A stretch of DNA of 64,000 nt. It comes from Chaenocephalus aceratus (lineage: Eukaryota > Chordata > Actinopteri > Perciformes > Channichthyidae). Below are positions 26,526 to 38,611 of the stretch, piece by piece; the stretch's first letter is position 1, and each line of letters begins with the position of its first letter. A program made the translations under genes and the position numbers. The stretch covers positions 40,054,313 through 40,118,312 of the forward strand of contig CM043800.1 of NCBI GenBank assembly GCA_023974075.1, read 5' to 3'. The notes below the pieces were generated by a model. It saw only the letters and a list, made by a program, of their open reading frames with translations, had not been told where the DNA came from and ran no database searches.

Positions 26526-26811
26526 GACGATATGAAAATGGACTGATATCTACTTGGTAGATTTTAAATGATTCAGCGCTATATACAGCATACATTTGGG
26601 ACACACATCAGATGCACAAAGACAGTAAAGTCTTCCAACCAGCACATCACATGACCTCTCAAAGCAGTTGTGAAATTGCTTTTTCCCAGGCAGAAACACT
26701 ACATACATTCAGACTGCGAATACAATCAGTACAACCAGCGGTGGCGTTAGGAGTGAAGACCTTTGACAATGTCTGCCAGAGGCCACGATAATTCATCTCA
26801 ATGCCTTAATG

Positions 26812-26851
<40 letters not shown>

Positions 26852-27799
26852 TTCCCTTGCTCTTATACACAGACACATTCAGCCTCTTGTCAAGGCAGCA
26901 CAAGAGTAATGGCCCCGGGTCTCCTCCTGAACACAGACTAATGAGAATCTCAAATCCGACAAGCAGAGTGCATTTATCACGTACTCACACTTAATGGCAC
27001 CACCACCACCCATGCTCAGTATCGGGCCCTGTTATCGATGGTCCTGCGTGTACCCTTGCTTTCCTAGTATTACTGTAGCTGGTCAAAGCCACAGGAAGGA
27101 TGAAGAGAGAGAGGGGCGGATAGACTCTGAGTCCGCGGTGTGTCTTATAGCGAAAGAGAGCTGTTGTTGTTCTCCCGTCTTATTTCTTCCCGTCCTTCTT
27201 GTCTCTTCTCCCGCAGCCCTCCCAGTGTGAATTGGTCTACTCGCAGCTTCTTCTGTTCTCTTTGTGTCGGCTTCACTCGTGTCTCTGTGAAACCTGAAAT
27301 GCTGATGAGTGAAACACTTTGAATGGTGAGGGAGTCGACTGATGAAGGCTACATGCGCCGTTTTGATCTAGTGCACGATGGGTTTTTTTATTCGTTGGGT
27401 GACGCGACGCTTTGAACAAGGACTCGAGATACTGTCTGTCGTTGGCTTTCAAGCGATTAGACAACTGGCAGCAGCTATTAAGAAGCATATTGCTCATGTT
27501 CGATGATGTGAAATTACCATTTAAGGCAAGATTCTTATATTGGCGCGCCTTTTTAGAAACTCTAATCACAAAAGCTGCTCACGTCAATTCAGAAGTAATG
27601 ACATCCTAACTGCAGTGCCTCTATTATCCTCTGATGTTTATGAAGGAGGGAAGGATTGTTTAAGTGCTAATTAGACAGACTGTATGCAAGCTCACCGCCT
27701 CTAATGACTGTTGGGGATTTAGACGGAGATAAGAGCTTATCGTCCTTAACTGCTGGAAAGGCTACATTATCTACAGTCGGCTCCTGGCTGTGCTGTAAC
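26526..27799. other. non-coding stretch with a short CA repeat
   Basis: A (CA)n tract lies at 26814-26846. No exon was recognised. The last 8 bases, GCTGTAAC (27792-27799), are the left TSD of the next element. Confidence 0.5.
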
Positions 27800-28539
27800 C
27801 AGTGTTGGGACTACGCGTTACTGTAACGCAACTACCTTGTGCGGTAACTAATAGCGTTACTAGTTACCTATTCCCATTCAGTAACGCCGTTATAGTTACT
27901 GACATTTAAATGGGTGCGTTACGGCGTTACATTATGTGATGGAACTGAATCGAATCTCCCTGCGGATGTAGCTTACAGGTGAATACAGCGATGTCCTCTC
28001 ACAGCACCATGGAAACGTGAAAGTGACCAGAGAGGAGTGATGATTGGTTAACGCGGGGTAACATTTCAGGGTAAGCCAATCGGAGACAGAGTTGGGCGGG
28101 TCTTGCCTTATGGGGAAAATACACAGACACACAAACACTTGCTAACACACACACATACACGGCAATGCCCACCACCAGCACACACACACACACACACACA
28201 CTATGGCAGATGCAAGTATCAGCGAGAGCAGCAGCGCATTTACAACTTGGAGATATAACCACTATTTTCAATTTGTGGGGATAAAGGACGCAACAAATAG
28301 TACGGTCAAATGTAAACTGTGTGCAGGACAGAAAGCATCGAATAACAGCAATGCCAATCTCCTGAAGCACCTAACTCATGTACATGTGGGAAGTTGTCTT
28401 TTCTCTTACGGTGCCACGGAACAACACAAAAACTTGTATTTGTATTATTATTTTTTAAGTAAAGTAACTTGTTACTAGTTTTTTTTTGAGAGCAGTAACA
28501 ATAACTAGTTACTTTTTAAAAGTAACTTGCCCAACACTG
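27800..28539 (+). mobile_element. hAT-type element with a BED-finger exon (740 bp)
   Basis: The terminal inverted repeats CAGTGTTGGG and CCCAACACTG are exact over 10 bases, followed by GTTACT-rich subterminal repeats on both sides. The flanks GCTGTAAC (27792-27799) and GCTTTAAC (28540-28547) are a 7/8 TSD. The interior keeps a BED zinc-finger reading frame at 28203 but no catalytic domain. Confidence 0.88.
28203..28478 (+). pseudogene. N-terminal BED zinc-finger fragment of a hAT transposase
   Basis: A 91-codon frame begins MADASISESSSAF, then NHYFQFVG, then VKCKLCAGQKAS and NSNANLLKHLTHVHVG. The CxxC followed by LxxHLxxxH is a complete BED finger. After about residue 66 the frame reads into the right subterminal region of the element and stops. 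ATG and finger are intact, but the rest of a normal transposase of about 600 residues is absent, so only a DNA-binding stub could be made, if anything. The CA repeat at about 28179-28200 sits directly before the ATG. Confidence 0.7.
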
Positions 28540-28547
28540 GCTTTAAC

Positions 28548-28909
28548 ACACCTCACACACGTGCAGAAACACAAACGACCACGAGTCTAAATGGCTTGGT
28601 TTCAGTGGTGCTGTCAGGACGATGGACCACGGTGATTGACGCCTCTGATTCTGCCTCAGAGTGAATCTGATTAGATCTGTGGGATCGGCGACCGGGTCTT
28701 ATGATTTGTCAATTCGGGACACGGGTTTCTTTCTGTGACTCTGACCCCAACAGCCAAACAGGGAAACCCAAACCCAGCTGTCTCTATACACAGTGTCTGA
28801 ACGAGGGTTCTTTCCCAATAAGTTTGCAGCTTTAAAAAGGTTTCATTTTTGGACAAGTACTTGTAGGATTTGTAGCTTTGATAATACTACAGTACAGTAT
28901 GTCCGTACT
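28548..28909. other. non-coding spacer
   Basis: Nothing was recognised apart from the TSD of the next element at 28902-28909. Confidence 0.5.
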
Positions 28910-29209
28910 CAGGGCTGCTCAATTACTCGTATTTTAATTGTAATTATGATTGTGGCTTGCAACAATTATGAAAACAAGGTAATCGAAATAAAACGATTAT
29001 CTTTTTATTACTTTTTTTCAAATAACTTTTTTTTATTATTGGTTTTTCAGTTGAATTATATTTAAAGTTCACGGTAATCAACTGTTCAAATAGTTTTTCC
29101 AATAAATTGATGTTTCAAAGTAAATGGATAATCGTTTTTAATAATCGTGATTTCAATTATTGACCCAAATAATCGAGATTATGATTGTTGCCATAATCGA
29201 GCAGCCCTA
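28910..29209. mobile_element. hAT-type MITE (300 bp)
   Basis: A perfect 8-bp TSD, TCCGTACT, lies at 28902-28909 and 29210-29217. The inverted repeats are CAGGGCTGCTC and GAGCAGCCCTA, followed inward by AATTACTCG / TAATCGA motifs. The interior is AT-rich and non-coding. Confidence 0.93.
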
Positions 29210-29217
29210 TCCGTACT

Positions 29218-30388
29218 ACAAGAGGTCAATATTTGCACATAACTTAACATGTATTGGATTTGTCGCCGTCGTTCATTGTCCTACTGCATTGACTCGACAC
29301 GGGAACTGTAAATACAGGTTTTGATGCCCTAGTGTCTAAATGCTCAAAGGACACATTAATAGTATCATCTGACTTGATTTTCAACCATGGTTGTCTGCAT
29401 CCCCTCCTTTTAAGACAACCTAGGTTCAGTTTTGTTGTCGTTGTACCTGCTGGATCAGTCTTCAGAGAGACCAGTAGAGTTCAGAACTTAATGAATCCCA
29501 ATGATGGCGCCTAGAATCGGACCGGATTATACTTCTTGTTTGTGTCTTTGACTGATCATTAAAGTCATTAAGCGCAGTGGATAATTCGGTGCTGCCTGTG
29601 ACGCTCGGTGCCGATGAAGCAGGACCTGTCAGCCTGAGTCTGAATGCTGGAATTGATTGTCTGGCGGATTCCAGACCAGTGAGCTGTGAGACGCTGTCAC
29701 ACATCCCTCCACTCTCCTGCCTTCTCATTTAGTTTTACTGTCTTTCCCACTGTCACTGTTCACTGTTCCATGGGCTCCTACTGCCTTCCTCCCTTGTTCC
29801 CTGACGCCTTGTAGCCTCTGACGGAGGGAGAGGAGCCCATGGCCACTGACTCTTCTTGGTAGAGACGGACTTGTTGGAGCCATAAGACGAGATGAACAGA
29901 GCTTGAAAGCGTCTGGGTCGTTCACGGTGTGTTTAGATGATATCATCAGTGTGAGACAGCGGTGATAAAAGTGAGCTCAGCTGCCTTCGTCTGCCCTGAA
30001 AGGAAGCGCAGTCCCGATAAGACTTCTGTCTCTTTTCATTCATGCTCTTAAGACTTCTGGTGTGTGATGAATCTCACGACTGAATGTCAGGTTTGCACAT
30101 ACAAAAAAACAAAAGGGTTTGATAATGGTATGCATGCTACAGAGACTGTTTGTCCCAGAGACAATGATAAAGTGTCTAATCTTCCCAGGAACAGCGAAGC
30201 ACACAGGCATGATGATGCCATTATCTCCGTGAGGCACTCTCGCCGAGAAGCCTCACTCGTACCCTTGATTTATATTTCCCTTCATCAGCATCGACCACTC
30301 GGATTGCAAAAATCATTCATTTATAAAAGCAGGGCTCGCTGCTTTTGTTCTTGTTCGATTGAAATTCCCTCAATGTACTTTTGTCTCG
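29218..30388. other. non-coding stretch, nothing recognised
   Basis: No exon, RNA or repeat was identified; all open frames are under 120 codons and lack domains. Confidence 0.5.
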
Positions 30389-30570
30389 CATTACATCACG
30401 TCACTTGTTAGACGCTTTTATCCACAGCGACTCACATACTCAATACTGAGGGCAACCCCCACAGGAGCAATTTGGGGTGAAGCGTCCCAGGAACACACCC
30501 ACATGCTGACTGCAGTGGGGTTTGAACCTCCCCTGAACCCAACGCACAACCCACTGCGCCACACGCCTCC
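30389..30570 (-). mobile_element. tRNA-derived SINE with an L2-type tail
   Basis: The reverse complement begins GGAGGCGTGTGGCGCAGTGG with an A-box-like block, has a B-box-like GAGGTTCAAACCCCACTG, and ends GCTGTGGATAAAAGCGTCTA then ACAAGTGACGTGATGTAATG. The GGATAAAAGCGTCT tail is shared with the LINE at 56826, which suggests that this SINE uses that LINE's machinery. Confidence 0.78.
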
Positions 30571-33500
30571 ACATTCCCGCAGTAGCCCCCCCCCCTGCTG
30601 CTGATAATCTTGTTGGGGTAATGTGACAGGGATGGATCGTCTGGGTGACGGCTGTTTGATTGCCTCCACTAAAAAGGGATCGTCTCCGCTATTTATCTTC
30701 CATTGATCAACGTCTCCACTTCTGTTCCTTTGTGTGTTTTATATTTTAAATAGTGAGATCACTTTTGGCACTCTTGAAACGGTGTCTCCTGTCGAGAATA
30801 ACACGAGTAAGCAGTCTGACTTCCTTCATGAAGAAATGGCATCTGCAGTGAAGGGAACTGTGATGCGTGTCCTTCCACTACCGGCAGAGCTTCTTTATTT
30901 GAATGAGCCAAACTTTGGAAAGGTGCCACTCAAAACCCGCTCTTCGCGGAGAGGGAATAAAGACAGTTCTGCTAGATTGATAATTCATGCAGGATGTCTT
31001 TCAAAATAGGAAGTGCAAAGAGTTTGAAATGCAAACGGTGCAGCAAGCTAATTGGTGCCACGGGGGAGATGGAGATCAAAGGGCCTCTGTGTTAATAGAG
31101 AATCCTCACTCTCTTTTTGTCCGTTGCCACGTGAACGGACAAAGAGACGTCGGCGAGTCCTCAAAGTGGAGGTCTTCAACGGGGGCATCCTTCAACAATG
31201 ACGAGGAAGAAGTTAGACGTGTGTCCACTCAGTTTATCACCCATGCAGGCAATTACTGGCTCCGATTGAGAACAGCCAAGGCGGCCTTCGTATGTCTTCA
31301 AGTCCTTTGTCAGGAAGCGTTGGGCTTTCTCTGCTCTTGTATTATATGTAAATCTCATGGCCGGTGTTCTGCTCACCAGATGGCGATGTCTTTGTTGTTG
31401 TTTTCTCCGGTCGAGCCCTCTTCCATTGGCAGTCCTCGCCGCCATGCTGTCTCGTTTAATGAGCAGCGTTCTTACCTGCGGTGCAAACGCCCGCTCACAC
31501 TCCACGCTGTGTATTGCTTTTTCTTCGAGCAACCACGCTGTGGCGCAGATCACAGCATCACAGGCACGTTAAGCTTCCAACTCCAAGGTTAGCTGTAAGG
31601 TCAGGATCCTGTGTTCGCATTCACACAACACGAGTCTAATTTGTGTTGTCGTTTTGGGCCGGGCTGACTCAGTTGTGCTGAGGCAGGACGTTTTATTCTG
31701 TTGCTGAGGGTTTATCTTGAGTGCGTTCTGCTTACTGCGCTGACAGCCGAATGATCCAAGCCAGCCCCCCCGGAAAAGAACTATGCAGTGTGTTTAAGCA
31801 TTAATGAGGTTGCTAAGTTACAGGCACACACATGTGCAGACCTGTAAACTGGAGTCTCGTCCGTGAGTTTGATTCTCAGGTGATGCACGGAGACCAACCA
31901 CCATCACGAAAGCCGTTCACCTCCTGCTTTGCTTCAGCCAAAGTGACGGCGGTCTCCTGGCTCGGGTTGAGCTTGAAAGCAAATCTCCTGGCAACAAGAA
32001 AGAGTAACCTTTTCTCTCTCCTATCGTCCTGCCCTCTACATATTAAAGCATTTCATTAGCATATTTTCATCCTGTCTGGTCTGTTGAATGTCTTCTCTAT
32101 CCGGCCTCTCTTCTTACCCTTGTAGGGGGTCAGCATCTATGTAAATCCTGACGGGCCCAGGCAGCAACGCGGTGTGTCCTGCGAGAGGAGATCATATCCG
32201 TTCTTTCATCCTTTTATATCAATTTCAGCCTCTATTGTTTTAGCAGAGCGGACAACAGTGTACAGCGTTAGATAAGAGGTGTTGTGTTGCCATGATGTGC
32301 CTACAGATATATCAGGGGAGATTATTTATTGCACAACTTCCATACTCATGTTTTTTACCCGATAAAATATATGCCGTCTTCATTTTTACACGGGGCTTAG
32401 ATTTGCGTGAGATTTATTTTCACTTGTTAACTTCAATGAAACGGCTGCCATTCATTTTGAAATGTCCTCTGTAAAGTTAGGGCACTTTCTTACCCACACG
32501 TACATATTCCCACAGGGGGTTGATCTCGACTGGATACATTGGTTGACTTCGGCCCTCGGGTCGGATTAGACTCACTGAAATAGAAAAAGGTAAAAATGGA
32601 AACACAGACAACAACAGCACTCTCCTTGCTCTGCATTTCGCAGCAGCCTCGAGAAGTATCCAATTATGACGCCCTTGAGGGAATGACAGTGCTTGGATTT
32701 CTGTCAATACAGGGTTCAGGTAGTGTTTCTCAATAACAGTTTGAATTATTGATGTCGGAGAGATTGAGAGGAGGAGAGGGTAGTTAACAATCACTTTTAT
32801 GTATGAAGAGGAGATGAAGGAGACGGGTGAGCGCAATGGCTGCCCAGCATATTTTAAAGTGATCCGTTTGATTAGGCGACCCCCGAGGTAAAGCTCGTTT
32901 GAAATGCCATAAGAACCGCAGAAGGTGCTTTCTGAGTGGCGGGAAGCACAGACTGGTCAGGGGTTATATCTGCCTCTCTGAAGATGAATCTAAATAATTA
33001 ACAGGAGGCAGATGAATGAAGAGCTATTCACCGGGGCATGACGGATCGTTCTTCATCTGGGCTTTTTTTTTTTCTTCTGCCCAGTGCATATAGACATGAA
33101 GAGGATGGATGATGCCTGCAGCAGTCTGCCGATCGATCAGAGGACCGGCTCACTGTCTCAGTCTTACATAGATCCCTCTGAGTGAAGTCAGGCCAACCTT
33201 CTGTCTAAAGAAAGAAGTCCTGAGCATGCGTTTGACTCGAGGCACTGCTTCTATTCTCAGACCGATACCCATGCACAAAGCAAGGGGTTGGTGCCAACAA
33301 TTTCGATACTTATTGAATGCTGTATATCGAGTGAGACACTATCGTCCTTGCACTCATAACTAAGAGCGTACATCATATCAGTGCCGCTTTTAAACGGTCT
33401 TCAGAACTTTTGTTGTCAATCGCTGTCAGCTTGAATTTACTTTGACATCAATCCTCTAAAGATCTGCCATTGAAGCTCGAGTACTTTAAACAAGGCTCTA

Positions 33501-34319
33501 ATCTTTGGGGATCTTCGATGGGGACAGAGCGGTCTGACAGGCGATGGCCTCTGCAACAGGGCAACCCATCACTTGTCTGAATTCTGTGGGCGCTGAGGTT
33601 AAAGCGGCAAACCCCTGGGAACAGACTGAGTGGCATTGATTGCAAGGAGGGTCCCAACCTTCCCTGACAGACACGTCTCATCCTGGATGCCATCTTGCCC
33701 TCTCTCCGCCCTGGCACAATGCAGACAGACTGTATTATACTGACATCAGGCAGTTGACATACTAATCCAAGAACTAAAGGACTACGGGGACCATTGATTT
33801 TCTATTCTTGGTAAAAGCAAGCAAGAAAGCCAGCCGTCACTCCTTTTCGACAGGGGATGCTAATGGACTTTTTCAAATGTTGCCGCGCAAATCCCCTGGC
33901 ACCGTTCTGTGTTTGCCAGTGCCGAGCGTTTGAAGTCTACCGAAATCCCCAGCTCCTTTTATCTGACATGTTTGCAGCAAACATCCGAGAGTAAAGACTC
34001 GCCTCTGTCTCGGTGGTTATACCTAGCATCTGCCTGGACACTGACAGGCAACAGTGGAAAACTCTGACATTGGATTTAAGAATGAAATTCACAAATACTG
34101 AAGCTACTCACACGCTTGTTGGACTTCCGTTTTGAGTAAGCATTTGTTTTCCATACACAGAGGTAATGGGTGTTTTTAGCACAATATTTTAATTTACAAA
34201 GAAAAACGTTGTTAAAATGACCTTCAGATCCCGGAGATATGGTTTCAATCAAGCAGCAAATTCCAGGTCTGAACAAAAAAGCCAATGATGAATTGCTTCA
34301 CACATGCAGTATCTCTACG
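30571..34319. other. long non-coding stretch, nothing recognised
   Basis: About 3.7 kb without a recognised repeat or exon. The 201-codon frame at 30987-31592 overlaps a 125-codon frame on the other strand, and neither has a domain. This is the largest interval with little visible transposon content and so a reasonable place for conserved non-coding elements; none can be proved here. Confidence 0.45.
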
Positions 34320-34612
34320 TCCAACAGGGGGCGACACAAAACCAAGCTCCGAACCTGGGGGGACAGAGCCTTCTCCATCGCTGCCCCCACCCTCTGGAAC
34401 TCCCTCCCACAACACATCAGAGACTGCACTGACCCCCCCCACTTTCAAAACACTGACCAAAACACACCTCTTCAGACTGGCTTTTAATCTGTGAATTATG
34501 CTGTATTGCTGTTCTAATAACTTTTAAATTATATTATCATGTTTTATCACCACTGTAAAGCGTCTTTGAGCACCTGGAAAAGCGCTTCGAAATGCAATGT
34601 ATTATTATTATT
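34320..34612 (+). mobile_element. L2-like LINE 3' end, sense strand
   Basis: Translates in part as RTWGDRAFSIAAPTLWNSLP, the same GDRAF-LWN-LP block as the LINE at 23.6 kb, and then passes through a frameshift to THLFRLAFNL. A 3' UTR of about 120 bases ends in an (ATT)n tract at 34601-34612. It is severely 5'-truncated. Confidence 0.85.
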
Positions 34613-34620
34613 GTCTATAG

Positions 34621-34948
34621 CAGTGCTGGTCCGTGAGCGCCCCCTAGTGGTCCGTGAGTATATTGGTAACATTTCACATTTGAAATAAATAAATACATTT
34701 ACGTTTTCCGCACTCTCGCGGGAATATCTCCGCAATGGAACGAGCTTAAGTTTCACTTTCTATTGCATGATATAGCCCAGCGCAACACCTTCGTCACACA
34801 TGTTGTCACTTGTTTGTACCATTTTCAGGCGATTTATAATCTGTTCTAGAAAAACTGTGTTTTGGGGTTTTTGTGGAGTTAGGTGGTCCGCGAGTGTTTT
34901 TTTTATTGGTTAAGTGGTCCTTGGTATGAAAAAGTTTGAGAAACACTC
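34621..34948. mobile_element. hAT-type MITE (328 bp) inserted at a LINE tail
   Basis: A perfect 8-bp TSD, GTCTATAG, lies at 34613-34620 and 34949-34956. The ends are CAGTGCTGGTCCGTGAG and TTTGAGAAACACTC. It is inserted directly next to the ATT tail of the L2 fragment. The interior repeats GTGGTCCGTGAG / GTGGTCCGCGAG and is non-coding. Confidence 0.88.
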
Positions 34949-34956
34949 GTCTATAG

Positions 34957-35308
34957 TTACATAGAAGTCAATGAGAAAATCCAACCGTCGTCTCACTTGA
35001 TATATTCACTTGTAAACATGTTCTTGATGAGTTAATGGTTTCACTATGGAGTTGATGAGTCTTCCTCAAGATAGCATAATGCTTATTTGTGAATTATTGT
35101 GCCATTCCGAGTAAAAGAGAATAGAATAAAGCAGCGTATGCTTTAAGAAGTTGTAATGGACAGGTCACTATCAGTGTTTCTCAGTGTGGGTGGTCTCCAT
35201 GTTTTGTCTTGCAACTTTAACTCTTTCACAATGTGTGTTTTAAATTCTCTAAAAGTGAATTCCTTGTGACCATATCAAGATAAATGTGTTTGTGTATCGG
35301 CTATGCAT
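34957..35308. other. non-coding spacer
   Basis: Nothing was recognised. Confidence 0.5.
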
Positions 35309-35682
35309 TGGCCGTTTCTCAATGTCGAGTAAAGCTGCTCCAGAGCCACTATTTCAAGCATGCTACGTCATCGAGTGCCGCCGTATGTCCAGCATACTTG
35401 GAATTCTACCGAGCCCGCCGTACTTCGTAGCGAGACATTTCGAGGCTGCACATGTGTAGACTCCGCTGTCTTAAAATCCCCACAATGCTTTGCGCACGGA
35501 CCAATTTCCCCAAATCTGTGGCGGAAAATGTAAGGCGGGGCCTCTCAGATGACGCACACTTGCTAGCCTGTTCCACTCTTTGTTTTCCGAATGCCAGGAA
35601 GTATTCTTGCCTCGCCTCTGAAGCAAGTGACTTGGAAGACATGTGCTACCAAGCAAGCGTACTCGACATTGAGAAACACCCA
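35309..35682. mobile_element. DNA transposon-like MITE (about 374 bp)
   Basis: The inverted repeats are TGGCCGTTTCTCAATGTCGA on the left and TCGACATTGAGAAACACCCA on the right, 18 of 20 matching. The TSD is not clear, so the superfamily is left open. Several overlapping open frames inside are short and domain-free. Confidence 0.8.
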
Positions 35683-37575
35683 TTGTCTCGTTTCAATTGG
35701 CACTGGCAAAAGGGCCAAACCAATGGGTGATGTCCCTTTGTTAGTATACTTTCTTATAAAAAGCGAATAGTTTGAAGCAGTTTTGAAAGAACATTTAATT
35801 TCATAAGACGTCCATCAAGGAAGCACTTCCAAAGTTAGAGTCATGGATGTTAGACCTTAATCATTTCAGTGGAATTACAAAAATAAATAAGTGAAATGAG
35901 CGGCTCTAAAAGCTGCATATCTGTATAAAATGTAATGATCTTTTTGAAAGTATTGCTAATCGTAGCAGGGCTGTAACTACACTTTACTGAACTCCTTCGA
36001 ACCCCGTGTAATAACTGTCTGAAAACTAGCCCACTACGATTCACCTCTGTGTCCTCGGGGGATCGGTCCCTCGATTATTGCCCACCGCTCCTTGATCCCA
36101 ACTCCAATTTGCTGCGACGACATCTTCGTGGTTAGCCATTGGAAATCTAATTAGCAAAGTTCCTCCTGTGTGAGAGGGTTGAGTGCAGAGTTGAAATGAC
36201 TGCTGGCTAACAGAAAGGCTTTCTCCAGACAGACAAATGTGTCTTCAGATATTTACGGTCAGAATTGATGGGCAGTATTCACCGACTGAGACCTTCGGGA
36301 TGTTTTTTTTCTTCCCATCATTGGTTATTTATGAATGTCAGGTAGGGCGTCCGTGCGCAATCAACTCGGGGAAGTTGTGAGCGCCGAGAGGAAAACAACC
36401 CGGTGCTGAGCGGTGTGATTCGTGTCATGGGACTACAGGGAGATGAACCTTCCCAAAGCACTTTAGGAAGGGACGATATGTCTCAGGCCTTAACAATGAA
36501 GTATTTGTTTTCACCATGCACCATTCATATCATGGGTTGTTTTTCCCCCGTCACAATTAATTCGCATGTGGTTCTCCTGACAATAACAACATCATAATCG
36601 ACAGGTTTGCAATACATACACAGGCCTGACAAAGCAAATCTAAACAACTTCCCACACGGTTATAATTCCCGTATGCTAATGGCAGATGCAGGTTAAGTCG
36701 TCCGTATTCTAATAATATAAAATGTTTCCATATGTGTGCCTGCTTTCAAAGCTTCTGCAAATATATCTTTTCAGCGTAGAAAGGATGAGTAATTGTTGTT
36801 GGAGCTGCTCAGTGGGGATATGAAGACTCTAATGCAGCCTGACATATCTATAAGCACAACATCAGTGCTCTCTGTGCACTTGTGTGAATTATACAGCATT
36901 ACCACCACCTTTCTATTATATTTAACAACCAGGTCTTTGTTGTCCACTTGTTGTTCAGGAACCTATCTTTGCATCTCATTCCTTTAAACACGTTAATCTT
37001 GTATCCACAATAACACCTTACCTTTACTTGTCATTGCTATATTCATGGGTTTATATAGCACACAGATAGCAGAGGCTAACGTGGCTAATTGTGTCTGAAT
37101 GTATCGAGGAGTCCAGGGATACGCTTACTCATTATACTGGCCGGTGTGTACCACAAATATGTGAGAATGGAGGAGAGTTGGGCTTAACTATGTCCATTGC
37201 CAAGGGGCTGAGAGATATCCGAGTGCACAGAGGTGAGCGGCGTACTCTATTCTGTGGCTATCGAAAGCCCGTGGATTAGCCTCGCTGCCAATGAGGGTCA
37301 GGGAATAATGGAGGTGATTCTTCATTGGGCTAATGCTCTGCGGTTTAGTTTTATGCAGCAGGTTTCTGGCAGGAGAAAGACTTCCCGAGAGTGGACAGGT
37401 GCAGAGCAGTTGATTGAGGAAAAACTGGAAATTATGGTTTTAAATGTGACGTTTTATGGGAGTGAAGTATTTTTCATTTACTCAAAGGAGTTTGTGTGTG
37501 AATTCAAATGTCGTCCTGGCCTCCATGCCAACCACTAGAAGGAGATTCTCTTATTATGTAAGTCTTACTTCTGCT
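35683..37575. other. non-coding stretch, nothing recognised
   Basis: No exon or repeat was identified. Confidence 0.5.
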
Positions 37576-37619
37576 TTAAAGAGGCCCTATTGTGCATGTA
37601 AATGGTTTTTCTCTCCCCC

Positions 37620-37663
<44 letters not shown>

Positions 37664-37733
37664 CCATTGGACTCCATTGCTTACTTGCTCCAACACATTG
37701 TACGTGATAGGCTAAGGGGCGGGACATCTCTAA

Positions 37734-38485
37734 TGGCGCGTTTCCACCGCAGCGGGTAGCTCGCTTTAAGCGTGCCGAGCCGTGCCGGGCCCGTTTTTGG
37801 TTGCGTTTCCACTTGGCCTAGTTCCGGCTAGCGGGTCCTAATTCACAGTTTTTCTGGCCCCATAAAATCGTGGTTCTCGGGCCAGGAACAACAGGCTGAG
37901 TCGGCTGAGTATGCTAAACTAGAGAGAGAATCGCTGGCAAGGGGGCTACAACTACAACAAGATGAACATATTTGACCGTGATTTAATTGTAATACACGTT
38001 TCAAAATGATGCCGAAGTAACAACACACTGATACCGGTTAGTAAACACCATGAATTAATGCTTTGACAAGTCTGCAGACAGACGGAAGGCGAAGAACCTT
38101 TTTAAAATGCGTGTTTTCTAAATGGAGATTGGCTAAGCTAACGTTATATATGCTCCGACCGTCCACACTCACAACAACGGCCTACAGACATAAATAAACC
38201 AGCGACTGTATTCTCCATGACACAGACAGTCTGTGGTTTGTACTGGTTTAACTTTTGTCTAGTTTCTGAACAGATATGAGGAGCTGTGAGCTCCGAGTGC
38301 TAACAGCTAACGGCTGTGTTGTTTTTCTGGGGTTCTCATTGAAGATGACGTCACGGCTCCGCCTACACTGCGTTACTATAGTTACTGCCCCAGTTCCTAA
38401 ACTGTAATGGAAATGCACCTTAAAGTGAGCCAGTCCTAACGAGGCCTTGCCATACCGAGCGAGGCCGTGTAGTGGAAATGCGCCA
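37734..38485. mobile_element. nested PIF/Harbinger-like element (752 bp), TAA target duplication
   Basis: The inverted repeats are TGGCGCGTTTCCAC and GTGGAAATGCGCCA (one mismatch in 14), flanked by TAA at 37731-37733 and 38486-38488. The related host element at 52 kb reads CATCTCTAAGCGGTTG without interruption, which is the empty site and confirms a 3-bp TAA duplication. A 3-bp TWA duplication is the habit of PIF/Harbinger elements. Inner repeats include GCCGAGCCGTGCCGGG on the left and GCCATACCGAGCGAGGCC on the right. No transposase is present. Confidence 0.88.
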
Positions 38486-38611
38486 TAAGTGGTTGACCAA
38501 TCACAACAGAGCCAGCCAGCTAACCAATCAGAGCAGATTAAGCTCTGGTTTCAGACAGAGGGTGAAAAGAGGTAGAAAAATAAAGATATTTTTGAACATT
38601 AAAGCATGGAG

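Noticed and set aside
30987..31592. 201-codon open frame on the + strand
   Set aside because: No domain, and a 125-codon frame overlaps it on the other strand; treated as chance.
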